A stretch of 64,000 nucleotides of DNA from Algoriphagus sp. NG3. GTDB lineage: Bacteria; Bacteroidota; Bacteroidia; Cytophagales; Cyclobacteriaceae. The position numbers and the translations under genes were made by a program. Below are positions 44,955 through 54,044 of this stretch, one piece after another (within the stretch, counting starts at the first letter, position 1; every line of letters begins with the position of its first letter). The notes under the pieces are model-generated. The model worked only from the letters and a program-made list of their open reading frames with translations. It was not told the DNA's origin and ran no database searches. The stretch spans positions 434,001 to 498,000 of the forward strand of contig NZ_CP139421.1 in NCBI RefSeq assembly GCF_034119865.1, given 5' to 3'.

Positions 44955-47732
44955 ATGAGCCAAGACCCATTCCAGATTAAATCTACCTTAACTACTTCAA
45001 CCGGGGAGCATACCTATTGGAGTTTGGAAAAACTAGAATCCAGTGGCCACCCTGTAAAGCATCTGCCTTTCTCCATCCGGATTTTGTTGGAAAACGCCCT
45101 CCGGAATTTTGATGACTTTGCCATCACCAAGGAGCATTTGGATACATTGATGAACTGGTCACCAAAATCTTCTGATAAGGATATTCCTTACAAACCCGCC
45201 CGAGTATTAATGCAGGATTTTACCGGTGTCCCAGCAGTAGTGGATATTGCTTCCTTGCGCTCGGAGGCACATAGGAAAGGTAAAGATGCCAGTGCCATTA
45301 ACCCTCTAATCCCGGTGGATCTGGTCATAGACCACTCAGTACAGGTGGATTATTTTGGCACCAATTACAGCTATCAAAGAAACGTGGAGGTGGAATATGA
45401 GCGGAACTCTGAGCGATATAAATTTTTGAAATGGGCACAGAAGACTTTTGACAATTTCTCAGTAGTACCTCCCGGAATGGGGATTTGCCACCAGGTGAAC
45501 CTTGAATATCTTGCCCAGGGAGTGATCCGACGTGACGGCATGGTGTTTCCGGATACTCTTGTCGGTACTGATTCCCATACGCCTATGGTGAATGGGATTG
45601 GTGTGGTAGGCTGGGGTGTTGGAGGGATAGAAGCAGAAGCGGCATTACTAGGGCAGCCGATTTACTTTATCATGCCTGAAGTGGTGGGGCTGAAGCTGAC
45701 TGGAAAATTGCCTGCGGGCACTACCGCTACAGATATGGTCTTGACCATTACAGAATTACTCAGAAAGCATGGAGTAGTGGGAAAATTCGTAGAAGTATAT
45801 GGCCCGGGATTGGATCATCTTTCTGTGCCGGATAGGGCTACAATCTCCAATATGTCACCTGAATTTGGCTGTACCGTCACTTATTTCCCGATCGATGACC
45901 GTACCCTGGATTATATGGGTAAGACAAACCGCTCTGCAGAACAGATCAAACTGGTGGAGGATTATTGCAAAGCAAATATGCTATGGCGAAAGGATGAAGA
46001 CCTGATCAACTACAGTTCGGTAGTTGAGTTGGATCTTGGAACAGTGGAAGCCACCGTATCCGGGCCAAAGCGTCCGCAGGACAAAATCTTGGTAAGGGAT
46101 TTCAAACCCAAGTTTGAAGAACTGCTTCACTCAGTGCATGGTAGACAGTATATCCCCATTGATAAAAGAGAAGAAGTCGCACGCTTTGTAGAAGAAGGAG
46201 GAGGACAGACAGAAGATCAGTCCCACGAAAAAGCTCCTGCTGAAACTGAGATTAAAACCAGGATCAAAAATGGACTAAAGACTGTTTCGGTCACGCTGCA
46301 CAACGATAAATTTGAGCTGTACGATGGATCTATCGTGATAGCTGCGATCACCTCCTGCACCAATACATCCAACCCATCAGTAATGTTGGGAGCAGGCCTG
46401 GTGGCCCAAAAAGCCAGACAAAGAGGACTCGATGTGAAGCCATGGGTGAAAACTTCATTGGCTCCGGGATCCAAAGTCGTTACGGACTATTTGGAAAAAT
46501 CCAATTTGCTGGAAGACTTGGAGGCATTGAAATTTCATACGGTAGGATATGGCTGTACTTCTTGCATCGGTAATTCCGGGCCTCTTCCAAGACACATTGC
46601 GCAAGCTGTAGAGGATAATGACCTCGTAGTGGCCTCGGTGCTTTCCGGCAACAGGAACTTCGAGGCGCGTGTGCATCCACAAGTAAAGATGAATTACCTG
46701 ATGTCCCCTATGCTGGTGGTTGTGTATGCAATTGCTGGTCGTGTGGATGTGGATCTGTACAATGAACCACTGGGCTATGATCCTAACCTGGAGCCGGTTT
46801 ACATGAAGGATATTTGGCCTACCAATGAAGAAATAGCAGAGGTGGCCAGAAAAGTACTTACTCCGGATGATTATCAGAAAAACTATGGTGAGATTTTCGA
46901 AGGCAATGAGATCTGGAAAGAGCTTCATTCCGGAGAAGGGGAAATTTATCCTTGGGATGTGAATAGTACTTACATCAAGGAAGCACCGTTTTTCAAGGAT
47001 ATCTCTGTGGATGTGCCCGAGCCAAAAGACATCGTAAATGGAAGAGTTCTACTGAAACTAGGCGATTCGATTACCACAGACCATATCTCGCCTGCAGGGT
47101 CTTTCAGACCGGATACTCCAGCTGGGAAATACCTCAATGGACGTGGCGTAGAGCGGCCTGATTTCAATTCCTACGGATCCAGAAGAGGCAATGATGAGGT
47201 GATGGTGAGAGGCACTTTTGCCAATGTTCGGATCAAAAACCAACTGAGTAAGCAGGAGGGAGGATTTACTACGTACATTCCAACCGGTGACGAGATGTCT
47301 GTTTTCGACGCTTCGCAAAAGTATCAGACTGCAAATGTTCCCTTGATAGTGCTGGCCGGAAAAGAATATGGATCGGGATCTTCCCGTGACTGGGCGGCCA
47401 AAGGCACCAACCTGCTCGGGATCAAGGCTGTGATCGCAGAAAGCTATGAGCGGATTCACCGCAGCAATCTCGTAGGTATGGGGGTGCTTCCGCTTCAATA
47501 CTTGCCAGGTGAAAGTGCCGAGAGCTTGGGTTTAACAGGCAAAGAAGAATTCAGTATTGTTGGGATTGAAGCCGGATTAACTCCTTCACAGAAGTTTGAG
47601 GTGATTGTGACCACGGAGTCTCAGGAGAAGAAAATCAAGGTGATTTCCCGGTTGGATTCTGAGGTGGAGATCGCCTATTATAAGCACGGAGGGATTTTGA
47701 ATTATGTGCTGAGGGATTTCTTGAAGGAATAA
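44955..47732 (+). CDS. acnA: aconitate hydratase AcnA
   Basis: 925 residues, the AcnA/IRP type with a C-terminal swivel domain (about 730-925). Iron-sulfur ligands are in SCTNTSNPS and GCTSCIGNSG; DSHTPMVNG and GSGSSRDWAAKG are substrate loops. It interconverts citrate and isocitrate in the TCA cycle. The gene stands alone and is followed by a terminator. Confidence 0.96.
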   Translation: MSQDPFQIKSTLTTSTGEHTYWSLEKLESSGHPVKHLPFSIRILLENALRNFDDFAITKEHLDTLMNWSPKSSDKDIPYKPARVLMQDFTGVPAVVDIASLRSEAHRKGKDASAINPLIPVDLVIDHSVQVDYFGTNYSYQRNVEVEYERNSERYKFLKWAQKTFDNFSVVPPGMGICHQVNLEYLAQGVIRRDGMVFPDTLVGTDSHTPMVNGIGVVGWGVGGIEAEAALLGQPIYFIMPEVVGLKLTGKLPAGTTATDMVLTITELLRKHGVVGKFVEVYGPGLDHLSVPDRATISNMSPEFGCTVTYFPIDDRTLDYMGKTNRSAEQIKLVEDYCKANMLWRKDEDLINYSSVVELDLGTVEATVSGPKRPQDKILVRDFKPKFEELLHSVHGRQYIPIDKREEVARFVEEGGGQTEDQSHEKAPAETEIKTRIKNGLKTVSVTLHNDKFELYDGSIVIAAITSCTNTSNPSVMLGAGLVAQKARQRGLDVKPWVKTSLAPGSKVVTDYLEKSNLLEDLEALKFHTVGYGCTSCIGNSGPLPRHIAQAVEDNDLVVASVLSGNRNFEARVHPQVKMNYLMSPMLVVVYAIAGRVDVDLYNEPLGYDPNLEPVYMKDIWPTNEEIAEVARKVLTPDDYQKNYGEIFEGNEIWKELHSGEGEIYPWDVNSTYIKEAPFFKDISVDVPEPKDIVNGRVLLKLGDSITTDHISPAGSFRPDTPAGKYLNGRGVERPDFNSYGSRRGNDEVMVRGTFANVRIKNQLSKQEGGFTTYIPTGDEMSVFDASQKYQTANVPLIVLAGKEYGSGSSRDWAAKGTNLLGIKAVIAESYERIHRSNLVGMGVLPLQYLPGESAESLGLTGKEEFSIVGIEAGLTPSQKFEVIVTTESQEKKIKVISRLDSEVEIAYYKHGGILNYVLRDFLKE

Positions 47733-47820
47733 AGGAAGTTGGATGACAGGTGTCGGGTGACCGATGCTGGGTGCAGCTAGAGTGGGACTACTTGTCCTAT
47801 TTTAGGGGCATTAACTAAAC

Positions 47821-47852
47821 AAAACCCGTCAGCAGTGGCGGGTTTTGCTTTA
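47821..47852 (+). terminator. terminator of acnA
   Basis: AAAACCCG (47821-47828) pairs with CGGGTTTT (47839-47846) around a 10-base loop, followed by GCTTT. The symmetric A and T runs could also serve the minus-strand gene ending at 47867. Confidence 0.75.
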
Positions 47853-47866
47853 TGTTTTATCTACTT

Positions 47867-48022
47867 TTATTGAGTCCGTAATATTCCCCATAAGATCACG
47901 AGAATCAGGGAAGCAACCGTTAGAATAGTTAAAGCAATTGATTCATTTTTTCTTGCCCGCTCTCGCTGTTTTACAACGAGTCTTCTAAGTTCATATTGAT
48001 TTAATTTTTTATTCTCCTTCAT
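47867..48022 (-). CDS. short membrane protein
   Basis: 51 residues from an ATG at 48022: a basic, helical N-terminal half (NQYELRRLVVKQRERARKNES) and one transmembrane segment at about 29-47. A TTG at 48073 would overlap the stop of the preceding gene and give 68 residues. It lies 47 bp downstream of the TonB-domain gene and may be co-transcribed. No family is recognised. Confidence 0.55.
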   Translation of the reverse strand: MKENKKLNQYELRRLVVKQRERARKNESIALTILTVASLILVILWGILRTQ

Positions 48023-48069
48023 TTTAGGACATAGCTTTGATAGGATGTGTGTTGAAGAAATATGCTTTT

Positions 48070-48837
48070 TCAATCCAGCATAAAGCGTATCGGAATATAT
48101 AACCAGGCATCTATTGTATTTCCTTCAACTGTAGTAGCAGGGGTGATTTCTCCCTCATATTTGTTTACAACCCGAAGGGCTTCCTCAGCGAGGGATTCAC
48201 TTACTTTATCAGGATTCACTACCAAAGGGGCGGTTCGCTCACCGAATTCATTGACATAGATGCCAATGATAACCGTGCCTTGTTCACGCCTTCTTCTCGC
48301 TGAAACTGGATAACTTAGGTTTTTTACCATTGTTTTTTCCCATCCCTTTTCGTCGTAGAGGGGTTGGGGTTCAAATGGATTTTGTTCCATATGTATTATT
48401 TCTCCACTTTCTGCCTCTCGGATTTCGTAGTTGTTGGAGCCCTGGTATAATACCTCTCCCATGGTCTCACCACCGTTGTAATAAGTAGCATGGTAATAGC
48501 CGTTATTTCGATTCTTGATTTTTTTGGAGGAGAGTTTACCATTAGTGTCATAAGTCTCTATGTTTTCCTCTGGGAAGTTGCCCTCACCATTGTAGCCATA
48601 CCGTGTTACTTTTACGATTTGATTATTCAGGTTGAAAATCCGCTCAATGGAGGTGCTGTCTGTGAGCTTGACTACAACGGCTTTATATGCATAATTAAGG
48701 CTGTCATTGTCAGTAATAGGGTAGAAATGTTCATTTAGTCTTTGAATTTGTTTTTCCTGAGCATTAGAAAGTATGGGGGCAGATAGGAGAGCAAAAAGCA
48801 ACAGAAAAGTGAGGGAACAGTTGATTTTGAACGACAT
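48070..48837 (-). CDS. TonB C-terminal domain protein, secreted
   Basis: 255 residues. It has a cleavable signal peptide (about 1-26, ending NAQE) instead of the uncleaved anchor of classical TonB. The C-terminal 75 residues form a TonB_C domain (NLSYPVSARRRREQGTVIIGIYVNEFGE, given in part; then AEEALRVVNKY). The middle part has MORN-like YNGEGN and YYNGGETMGEV strands. Such proteins are periplasmic and their partner is unknown; no exbB/exbD are near. Confidence 0.82.
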   Translation of the reverse strand: MSFKINCSLTFLLLFALLSAPILSNAQEKQIQRLNEHFYPITDNDSLNYAYKAVVVKLTDSTSIERIFNLNNQIVKVTRYGYNGEGNFPEENIETYDTNGKLSSKKIKNRNNGYYHATYYNGGETMGEVLYQGSNNYEIREAESGEIIHMEQNPFEPQPLYDEKGWEKTMVKNLSYPVSARRRREQGTVIIGIYVNEFGERTAPLVVNPDKVSESLAEEALRVVNKYEGEITPATTVEGNTIDAWLYIPIRFMLD

Positions 48838-49026
48838 AATGTGCTGACTAGGATTGAAGTTTAATTATACGATATCTTGCCGCCGGGTGCAAATCTCCTA
48901 TGGAAATATCATTCAAGCTTATATTTTGCTTTCCATTTTCAGCCTTGATCATGCTATCAATCATCCGGAATATTCTATAGAAGACTCGGCAGGTTTCATG
49001 CTGGTTGTTGCTTTCTTACAAAAGAC

Positions 49027-49056
49027 TTTTATCCCACAGGATAAGTCTTATTTTTG
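49027..49056 (+). promoter_or_regulatory. possible promoter of pgi
   Basis: TATTTTTG at 49049-49056 fits TAnnTTTG, with a weak TTTT at 49027-49030 as -33 element 18 bp upstream. It lies 26 bp before the pgi start codon. Confidence 0.4.
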
Positions 49057-49082
49057 TGTCTTTATCCTATTAAAACCACGAA

Positions 49083-50726
49083 ATGAACGCAATTAATCCC
49101 ACCACCACCCCTGCCTGGTCAAGACTTCAGCAGCTGGCCAATGAGCATAAAGACCTTACTATTCTTTCCCAATTTGATGAGCGGGAACGCTTTGATAGAT
49201 TGAGCATTACTATGGAAGATATTTTGGTTGATTTCTCCAAGAACAGGTTAAACCAGGATATTCTAGATGCCCTATTTGACCTGGCACGTGAGTGTAAGCT
49301 GCATGAGGCTATTGACGGCATGTTTGCAGGGGAGCCGATCAATCAAACGGAAGGCCGTGCTGTATTGCATACAGCTTTGAGAAATACCTCTGATAACGTA
49401 GTGAAGTTGGATGGGAAGAATATTATGGATGATGTAAATGCCGTGCTGCAGAAGATGAAGGCATTTGCGGACAAAATCCAAAACAAACAATGGCTTGGCT
49501 ATACCGGTAAACCAATTAAATCTTTGGTAAATATCGGCATCGGTGGTTCTGATCTTGGCCCGGTAATGGTGACTGAGGCATTAAAGCCTTATCAGAACCC
49601 GGATATTGAATGCTTCTTTGTGTCCAATGTGGATGGAACCCACATCGCAGAGACCTTGAAGAAGGTAGATCCGGAGACCACACTTTTCTTTATTGCTTCC
49701 AAAACCTTTACCACCCAGGAAACCATGACCAATGCGCATACTGCTAGGGATTGGTTTTTGGAGCATGCCAAAATAGATACGGCAGTTGCCAAGCACTTTG
49801 TGGCATTATCTACCAATGCCAAAGCTGTTTCCGAATTCGGGATTGATACGGATAACATGTTTGAATTCTGGGACTGGGTAGGCGGAAGATATTCACTTTG
49901 GTCAGCGATTGGTCTGCCGATAGCCTGCACTATTGGTTTTGAGAATTTCCATCAGTTGCTGCAAGGAGCCCATGCCATGGATAATCATTTCCGTAGTTCT
50001 CAGTTTGACAGAAACATCCCGGTTTTCCTGGCGATGATTGGGATCTGGAACACCAATTTCCTCGGAGCCAGCTCTGAAGCTATTTTGCCTTACGATCAGT
50101 ACATGCATAGATTTGCGGCTTATTTCCAGCAGGGAAATATGGAAAGCAATGGCAAGTATGTGAGCCGCTCTGGAGAAAAAGTAAACTACACCACTGGACC
50201 GATCATCTGGGGAGAGCCAGGAACTAATGGGCAGCATGCGTTCTACCAACTCATCCATCAGGGTACTCACCTGATTCCATGTGATTTTATTGCACCGGCG
50301 ATTTCCCATAATCCTATTGGGGATCATCATCAGAAGTTAATGTCCAATTTCTTTGCGCAAACTGAAGCCCTGATGAAAGGCAAATCCCTGGAAGAGGTGA
50401 AAGCTGAAATGAAAGCTGCAGGCAAGTCAGAAGAGGAAATTGAGAAAATAGCACCGCACCGTGTTTTTGAAGGGAACAGACCGACCAACTCCATTTTGGT
50501 TAAGAAAATCACACCATATACATTGGGAGCATTGATCGCAATGTATGAGCACAAAATATTCGTGCAGGGAGTGATCTGGGATATTTTCAGTTTTGATCAG
50601 TGGGGAGTGGAGCTAGGCAAAGTCTTGGCAAACGGCATTCTTCCTGAGCTTCGTGGCAATGAAGAAATCACTGCACACGACGGATCCACCAATGGACTGA
50701 TCAATGCTTATAAAAAAATGAGGTAG
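49083..50726 (+). CDS. pgi: glucose-6-phosphate isomerase
   Basis: 547 residues, the long eukaryotic/E. coli-like form. Signature blocks are [31 protein letters not shown], the [18 protein letters not shown] segment with the catalytic glutamate (quoted in part) and [12 protein letters not shown]. It interconverts glucose 6-phosphate and fructose 6-phosphate. It is monocistronic, with a strong terminator about 100 bp after the stop. Confidence 0.97.
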   Translation: MNAINPTTTPAWSRLQQLANEHKDLTILSQFDERERFDRLSITMEDILVDFSKNRLNQDILDALFDLARECKLHEAIDGMFAGEPINQTEGRAVLHTALRNTSDNVVKLDGKNIMDDVNAVLQKMKAFADKIQNKQWLGYTGKPIKSLVNIGIGGSDLGPVMVTEALKPYQNPDIECFFVSNVDGTHIAETLKKVDPETTLFFIASKTFTTQETMTNAHTARDWFLEHAKIDTAVAKHFVALSTNAKAVSEFGIDTDNMFEFWDWVGGRYSLWSAIGLPIACTIGFENFHQLLQGAHAMDNHFRSSQFDRNIPVFLAMIGIWNTNFLGASSEAILPYDQYMHRFAAYFQQGNMESNGKYVSRSGEKVNYTTGPIIWGEPGTNGQHAFYQLIHQGTHLIPCDFIAPAISHNPIGDHHQKLMSNFFAQTEALMKGKSLEEVKAEMKAAGKSEEEIEKIAPHRVFEGNRPTNSILVKKITPYTLGALIAMYEHKIFVQGVIWDIFSFDQWGVELGKVLANGILPELRGNEEITAHDGSTNGLINAYKKMR

Positions 50727-50749
50727 GCAAAAGCGAACCTACCAAGGTT

Positions 50750-50805
50750 TGTGTCACAGACCAATTACTCTAGCGAAGTTCCGGTCTGTGGGGACACAGA
50801 CCGGG
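50750..50805. repeat. inverted repeat with GTGTCACAGACC / GGTCTGTGGGGACACAGACC
   Basis: Between pgi and its terminator the sequence reads GTGTCACAGACC, then GGTCTGTGGGGACACAGACC. Several alternative hairpins are possible. It looks like another dispersed intergenic repeat. Confidence 0.5.
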
Positions 50806-50825
50806 GCGGCTATCTTAAAAATCCA

Positions 50826-50858
50826 AAATCCCGATTCTGTAAGAGTCGGGATTTTTTT
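50826..50858 (+). terminator. terminator downstream of pgi
   Basis: AAATCCCGATTCT (50826-50838) pairs with AGAGTCGGGATTT (50842-50854) over 13 bp with one G-U and a 3-base loop, followed by T residues. Confidence 0.9.
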
Positions 50859-50939
50859 GTGACGTATTCTTCTATCTTAGCGGTCTTAAAATCCAGAAAG
50901 GCGCAGAACTGCCTTTGCAACCCAAATTATAGCTAAAAA

Positions 50940-52106
50940 ATGAAGCAACTATTCTCCAATCTACTGTTCAAAGTATTTATTTCCATTGTTTTGGGCATCC
51001 TTTTCGGGCTTTACTTGCCGGAGTCTGTCAATCGGATTTTTGCTACATTCAACTCATTTTTTGGACAGTTCCTCAACTTCGCTATCCCACTGATTATTTT
51101 GGGTTTGATCATGCCGGCAATCTCTGATCTGGGAAAAGGAGCCGGGAGATTATTGCTGATCACGGCAGCTATCGCGTACGGTTCTACCATCTTTTCCGGA
51201 TTTATGAGCTACTTCACTTCTTCCACGATTTTTCCATCCTTGCTGGCTTCCCATGTAAATGATGCTGCTGAGATTGGGGAGAGCGGAGAGGATTTATTGC
51301 CATATTTCAGCATCACCATTCCGGCGGTCATCGATGTGATGTCGGCTTTGGTTTTGGCTTTTGTAATTGGCTTAGGACTTTCCTTTCAGGAGAATTCCAC
51401 CTTGCAGAAGGTGGTCAAGGATTTTGAGGCGATCATTATGCAGGTAATTGAAAATGTAATCATTCCGCTTTTGCCACTCTTTATTCTTGGGATTTTTGCA
51501 AATATGGCTTTCAGTGGGCAGGTGTACTCCATACTTTCTGTGTTCTTGAATATCATAGGGGTGATTTTCGCCATGCATATTTTCCTGATCTTATTGCAGT
51601 ATATTATTACAGGAGCATTGGTAAAGAAGAATCCTTTGCGGTTGCTGGCGACTATGATGCCTGCTTACTTTACAGCACTGGGCACACAGTCCTCGGCAGC
51701 GACTATCCCGGTGACACTGGAACAGGCGGAGAAGAACGGCGTTTCCCCAAAAATAGCCGGATTTGTGATTCCACTCTGTGCCACTATCCATTTGTCCGGG
51801 AGCATCATGAAAATCACAGCCTGTGCCATGGCGTTGATGATTTTGGGAGGAGTTCCCTTTGACTTCGGCATGTTTGCTGGATTTATTTTCATGCTGGGTG
51901 TGGCGATGGTCGCGGCTCCGGGTGTACCTGGGGGTGCTATTATGGCTGCCATTGCGATATTGCAGTCCATGCTTGGCTTCAGCGAAGAAATGGTAGGTTT
52001 GATGATCGCGCTTTATATTGCTATGGACAGCTTCGGTACCGCCTGTAATGTTACAGGTGACGGAGCCATTGCGCTCGTAGTGGATAAAATCACAAAAAAG
52101 AGCTAA
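50940..52106 (+). CDS. dicarboxylate/amino acid:cation symporter (DAACS family), atypical
   Basis: 388 residues with eight or so membrane segments and two re-entrant loops. The serine-rich hairpin SSAATIPVTLEQAEKN (251-266) and the C-terminal NVTGDG (370-375) identify the glutamate-transporter fold. The central NMDGT motif that helps coordinate Na+ and substrate in GltPh reads HLSGS at 284-288. The carrier probably takes up an acidic or neutral amino acid with a cation, but coupling may differ. The gene follows the pgi terminator. Confidence 0.88.
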   Translation: MKQLFSNLLFKVFISIVLGILFGLYLPESVNRIFATFNSFFGQFLNFAIPLIILGLIMPAISDLGKGAGRLLLITAAIAYGSTIFSGFMSYFTSSTIFPSLLASHVNDAAEIGESGEDLLPYFSITIPAVIDVMSALVLAFVIGLGLSFQENSTLQKVVKDFEAIIMQVIENVIIPLLPLFILGIFANMAFSGQVYSILSVFLNIIGVIFAMHIFLILLQYIITGALVKKNPLRLLATMMPAYFTALGTQSSAATIPVTLEQAEKNGVSPKIAGFVIPLCATIHLSGSIMKITACAMALMILGGVPFDFGMFAGFIFMLGVAMVAAPGVPGGAIMAAIAILQSMLGFSEEMVGLMIALYIAMDSFGTACNVTGDGAIALVVDKITKKS

Positions 52107-52314
52107 CCTTTCCCGGAGCAAAAAACACTTCCCAAATGGGGGTAAGTTTACCGCATTCTATGGATTCACTGACTGCGGCAGCAGGGGATGATTTTCAGAT
52201 AGTCTCTGATAATTGAGTTTTTACGGGGTATTAGATGCTTTTCTAAAACTCTTTCTCATTGGTCTTGGACTTGTATTGGATAGGGGAAAAAGTTTTTAAT
52301 TAAAAATAAAAACC

Positions 52315-52653
52315 ATGAGCACATCCAAATCAATGACTACTTATTCCCAGGTATTGAACTTACTTCCCGATAGGGGATATGGTCAAGAATTGAACATACA
52401 ACGGGCTGGGGCATCTTTTGAAGGATCAGATGTAATTTTTCAACCTGAGCAACTCAGCATTGTAAAAACCTACAGATTTGAGGGAGAATCAGATCCATCT
52501 GATATGGCCGTGATCTATTTGCTTCATAGCAAAACAGGAGAAAAAGGTTTCTTGCTGAACGCCTATGGACCATATTCGGATGAGGATAATCAGTATTACG
52601 ATGAATTCATCAAACGTGTACCGGTAGAGGAATCCGAAGATTTTGATATTTAA
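52315..52653 (+). CDS. small conserved Bacteroidota protein (misnamed PRPP synthetase in databases)
   Basis: 112 residues. The pattern MTTYSQVLNLLPDRGYGQELN...YRFEGESDPSDMAVIYLL...LLNAYGPYS (quoted in parts) matches a short family often labelled phosphoribosylpyrophosphate synthetase. It has no PRPP synthetase fold or PRPP loop, so that name is not supported. Cytoplasmic, acidic C-terminus, function unknown. A terminator follows. Confidence 0.75.
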   Translation: MSTSKSMTTYSQVLNLLPDRGYGQELNIQRAGASFEGSDVIFQPEQLSIVKTYRFEGESDPSDMAVIYLLHSKTGEKGFLLNAYGPYSDEDNQYYDEFIKRVPVEESEDFDI

Positions 52654-52664
52654 GAACCTCATCG

Positions 52665-52700
52665 ACATTAGATTTTTGAGAGAGAAGATCTAATGTTTTT
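52665..52700 (+). terminator. terminator of the 112-residue protein gene
   Basis: ACATTAGAT (52665-52673) pairs with ATCTAATGT (52688-52696) over 9 bp around a 14-base loop, followed by four T residues. It may also serve the convergent DUF1398 gene. Confidence 0.6.
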
Positions 52701-52722
52701 CACAAATTTTAAACTAATGAGT

Positions 52723-53118
52723 TTAGGTATGGTCTGTAATGGATTCTACCAGCACTTCTTCTCCATTTTTATCATAATAAGTACAGGTCATTTTATCTAT
52801 CATTACCACCCATTTGTCAATACCGTACTTAGCAGCATCTTGACAGAAGGTCGGGTAGTCTGATTTTCCTTGTTGATGAGCCGTTAATTCAATTTTAAAT
52901 TGATCTTTGTTACTCGTGTCGGCAATTTCCAACGTACTATAAATAGCTGGTGTGGTAACTTGATTCCCTTCTCCACTAAAGTAAACAGCGTGACCATCAG
53001 ATACATAAGTCTCATAATATTTCACGCCTAACAACTGAAGTTCGTGGATGTACGCTGGAAAATCAGCTCCTGTTTGCACCTTGTTATGAGCTTCTTCTAT
53101 TTGTTTGAGTGTTAACAT
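52723..53118 (-). CDS. DUF1398 family protein
   Basis: 131 residues from the ATG at 53118, giving the family start MLTLKQIEEAHNKV, then GADFPAYIHELQLLGVKYYE and YVSDGHAVYF. It is related to E. coli YbcV-type proteins; the function is unknown. The frame continues open upstream for about 59 further codons (to about 53292, with only a TTG start at 53259). Those residues do not look like DUF1398 and may be the remains of another coding sequence. Confidence 0.78.
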   Translation of the reverse strand: MLTLKQIEEAHNKVQTGADFPAYIHELQLLGVKYYETYVSDGHAVYFSGEGNQVTTPAIYSTLEIADTSNKDQFKIELTAHQQGKSDYPTFCQDAAKYGIDKWVVMIDKMTCTYYDKNGEEVLVESITDHT

Positions 53119-53259
53119 TTTCTTCGATTGTTTAAACTGTTCAGTGATAAAGTAATCAATTAATGAGCCTATTTGAGATAGAATTTTATTTAATGTATTC
53201 AGCGATAATTCCAGTGATTCTGTATTCTTTGGTTTAGCAGATGATTGGCGTATAACCAA

Positions 53260-53582
53260 AGCAGGGAGCGCTTTGACAAGACTGTTTTCCCACTTCTAAC
53301 TCTTTTTTTTGAGTTGCTGTCAAAACAAACTGATATGTTTTGTTTTAAATGACATCGACATTATTAGTGCATAAGACCACTAACGTGAACAGAGGTACAG
53401 CGCTCATTGAAAAACAGCAAGTCAGAAAATCCCCGATTTAAGGATTTTTTGACCTGAAAATATATCCTGCCTGCTGTCGGAAAATGTGAGATCTGCTTTT
53501 TTAGGTGCAGGAAGTATGTTTCTCAGAGTTCATTCAGTGGAACGATTGTTGGCTAGCGTCCTACTAAACAAACTATAATACC
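53260..53582. other. 323-bp spacer with small hairpins, no clear gene
   Basis: Contains AACTC-(T)8-GAGTT (about 53297-53316) and the imperfect palindrome GTCAGAAAATCC...GGATTTTTTGAC (about 53424-53453). The latter could end a transcript on either strand. No gene is credible here. Confidence 0.4.
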
Positions 53583-53810
53583 ATGCTGATAATCAATAAT
53601 CAACCTACAGAGATTTATTCTATTTTGCTTTTGGGCAAAAAGAAGAATGATGTGGATAAGGGAACCACACGTAAAACCCCAGGTAATTCTGAAGGAGCTA
53701 AACCGCCCAAAAGAGAAGATTTCAATAAGATCGAAAGAGAGAATGACCGTAAAAATGACGCACAGGAGGAAACAGTAGACAATGAGGAACGGGATAAAAA
53801 TAGTCGGTAG
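53583..53810 (+). CDS. short charged protein, uncertain
   Basis: 75 residues. The first 20 are mixed hydrophobic (MLIINNQPTEIYSILLLGKK) and the rest is strongly hydrophilic and probably disordered (many Lys, Glu, Asp, Arg, Asn). There is an ATG but no homology that I can name. A 93-residue frame overlaps it on the other strand. Real coding status is open. Confidence 0.35.
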   Translation: MLIINNQPTEIYSILLLGKKKNDVDKGTTRKTPGNSEGAKPPKREDFNKIERENDRKNDAQEETVDNEERDKNSR

Positions 53811-54044
53811 GAGTAGTGTGAAATTGTTTATCAATGCCGCTAGTTAAAATAATTCTAGTGGACTTGATGCAGACAGTAGTCCTCTGGTCATTTTTCTATG
53901 TCTAACGGTTGTAAGCCCTTAAACCAAGAATTTAGGTACAAGGCATTTTTCAGAGATGATTTTTTTGGTTCAGGAATGATCAAAATTGTCCAATTTGACT
54001 TTAATTTAGCTGATCAATTGTTCTGTCAATTAATTCTCCGGTTT

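Noticed and set aside
48854..49096. 80-codon plus-strand frame between the TonB-domain gene and pgi
   Set aside because: It overlaps the pgi start and the possible pgi promoter, and its translation has no recognisable character.
52315..52653. Phosphoribosylpyrophosphate synthetase
   Set aside because: This name is attached to the small family in databases, but 112 residues without a PRPP-binding loop cannot be that enzyme.
53553..53834. 93-codon hydrophobic minus-strand frame opposite the charged small protein
   Set aside because: No ATG start and no family; the hydrophobicity mirrors the charged codons of the other strand. Neither frame is certain, and the plus one is the better candidate.
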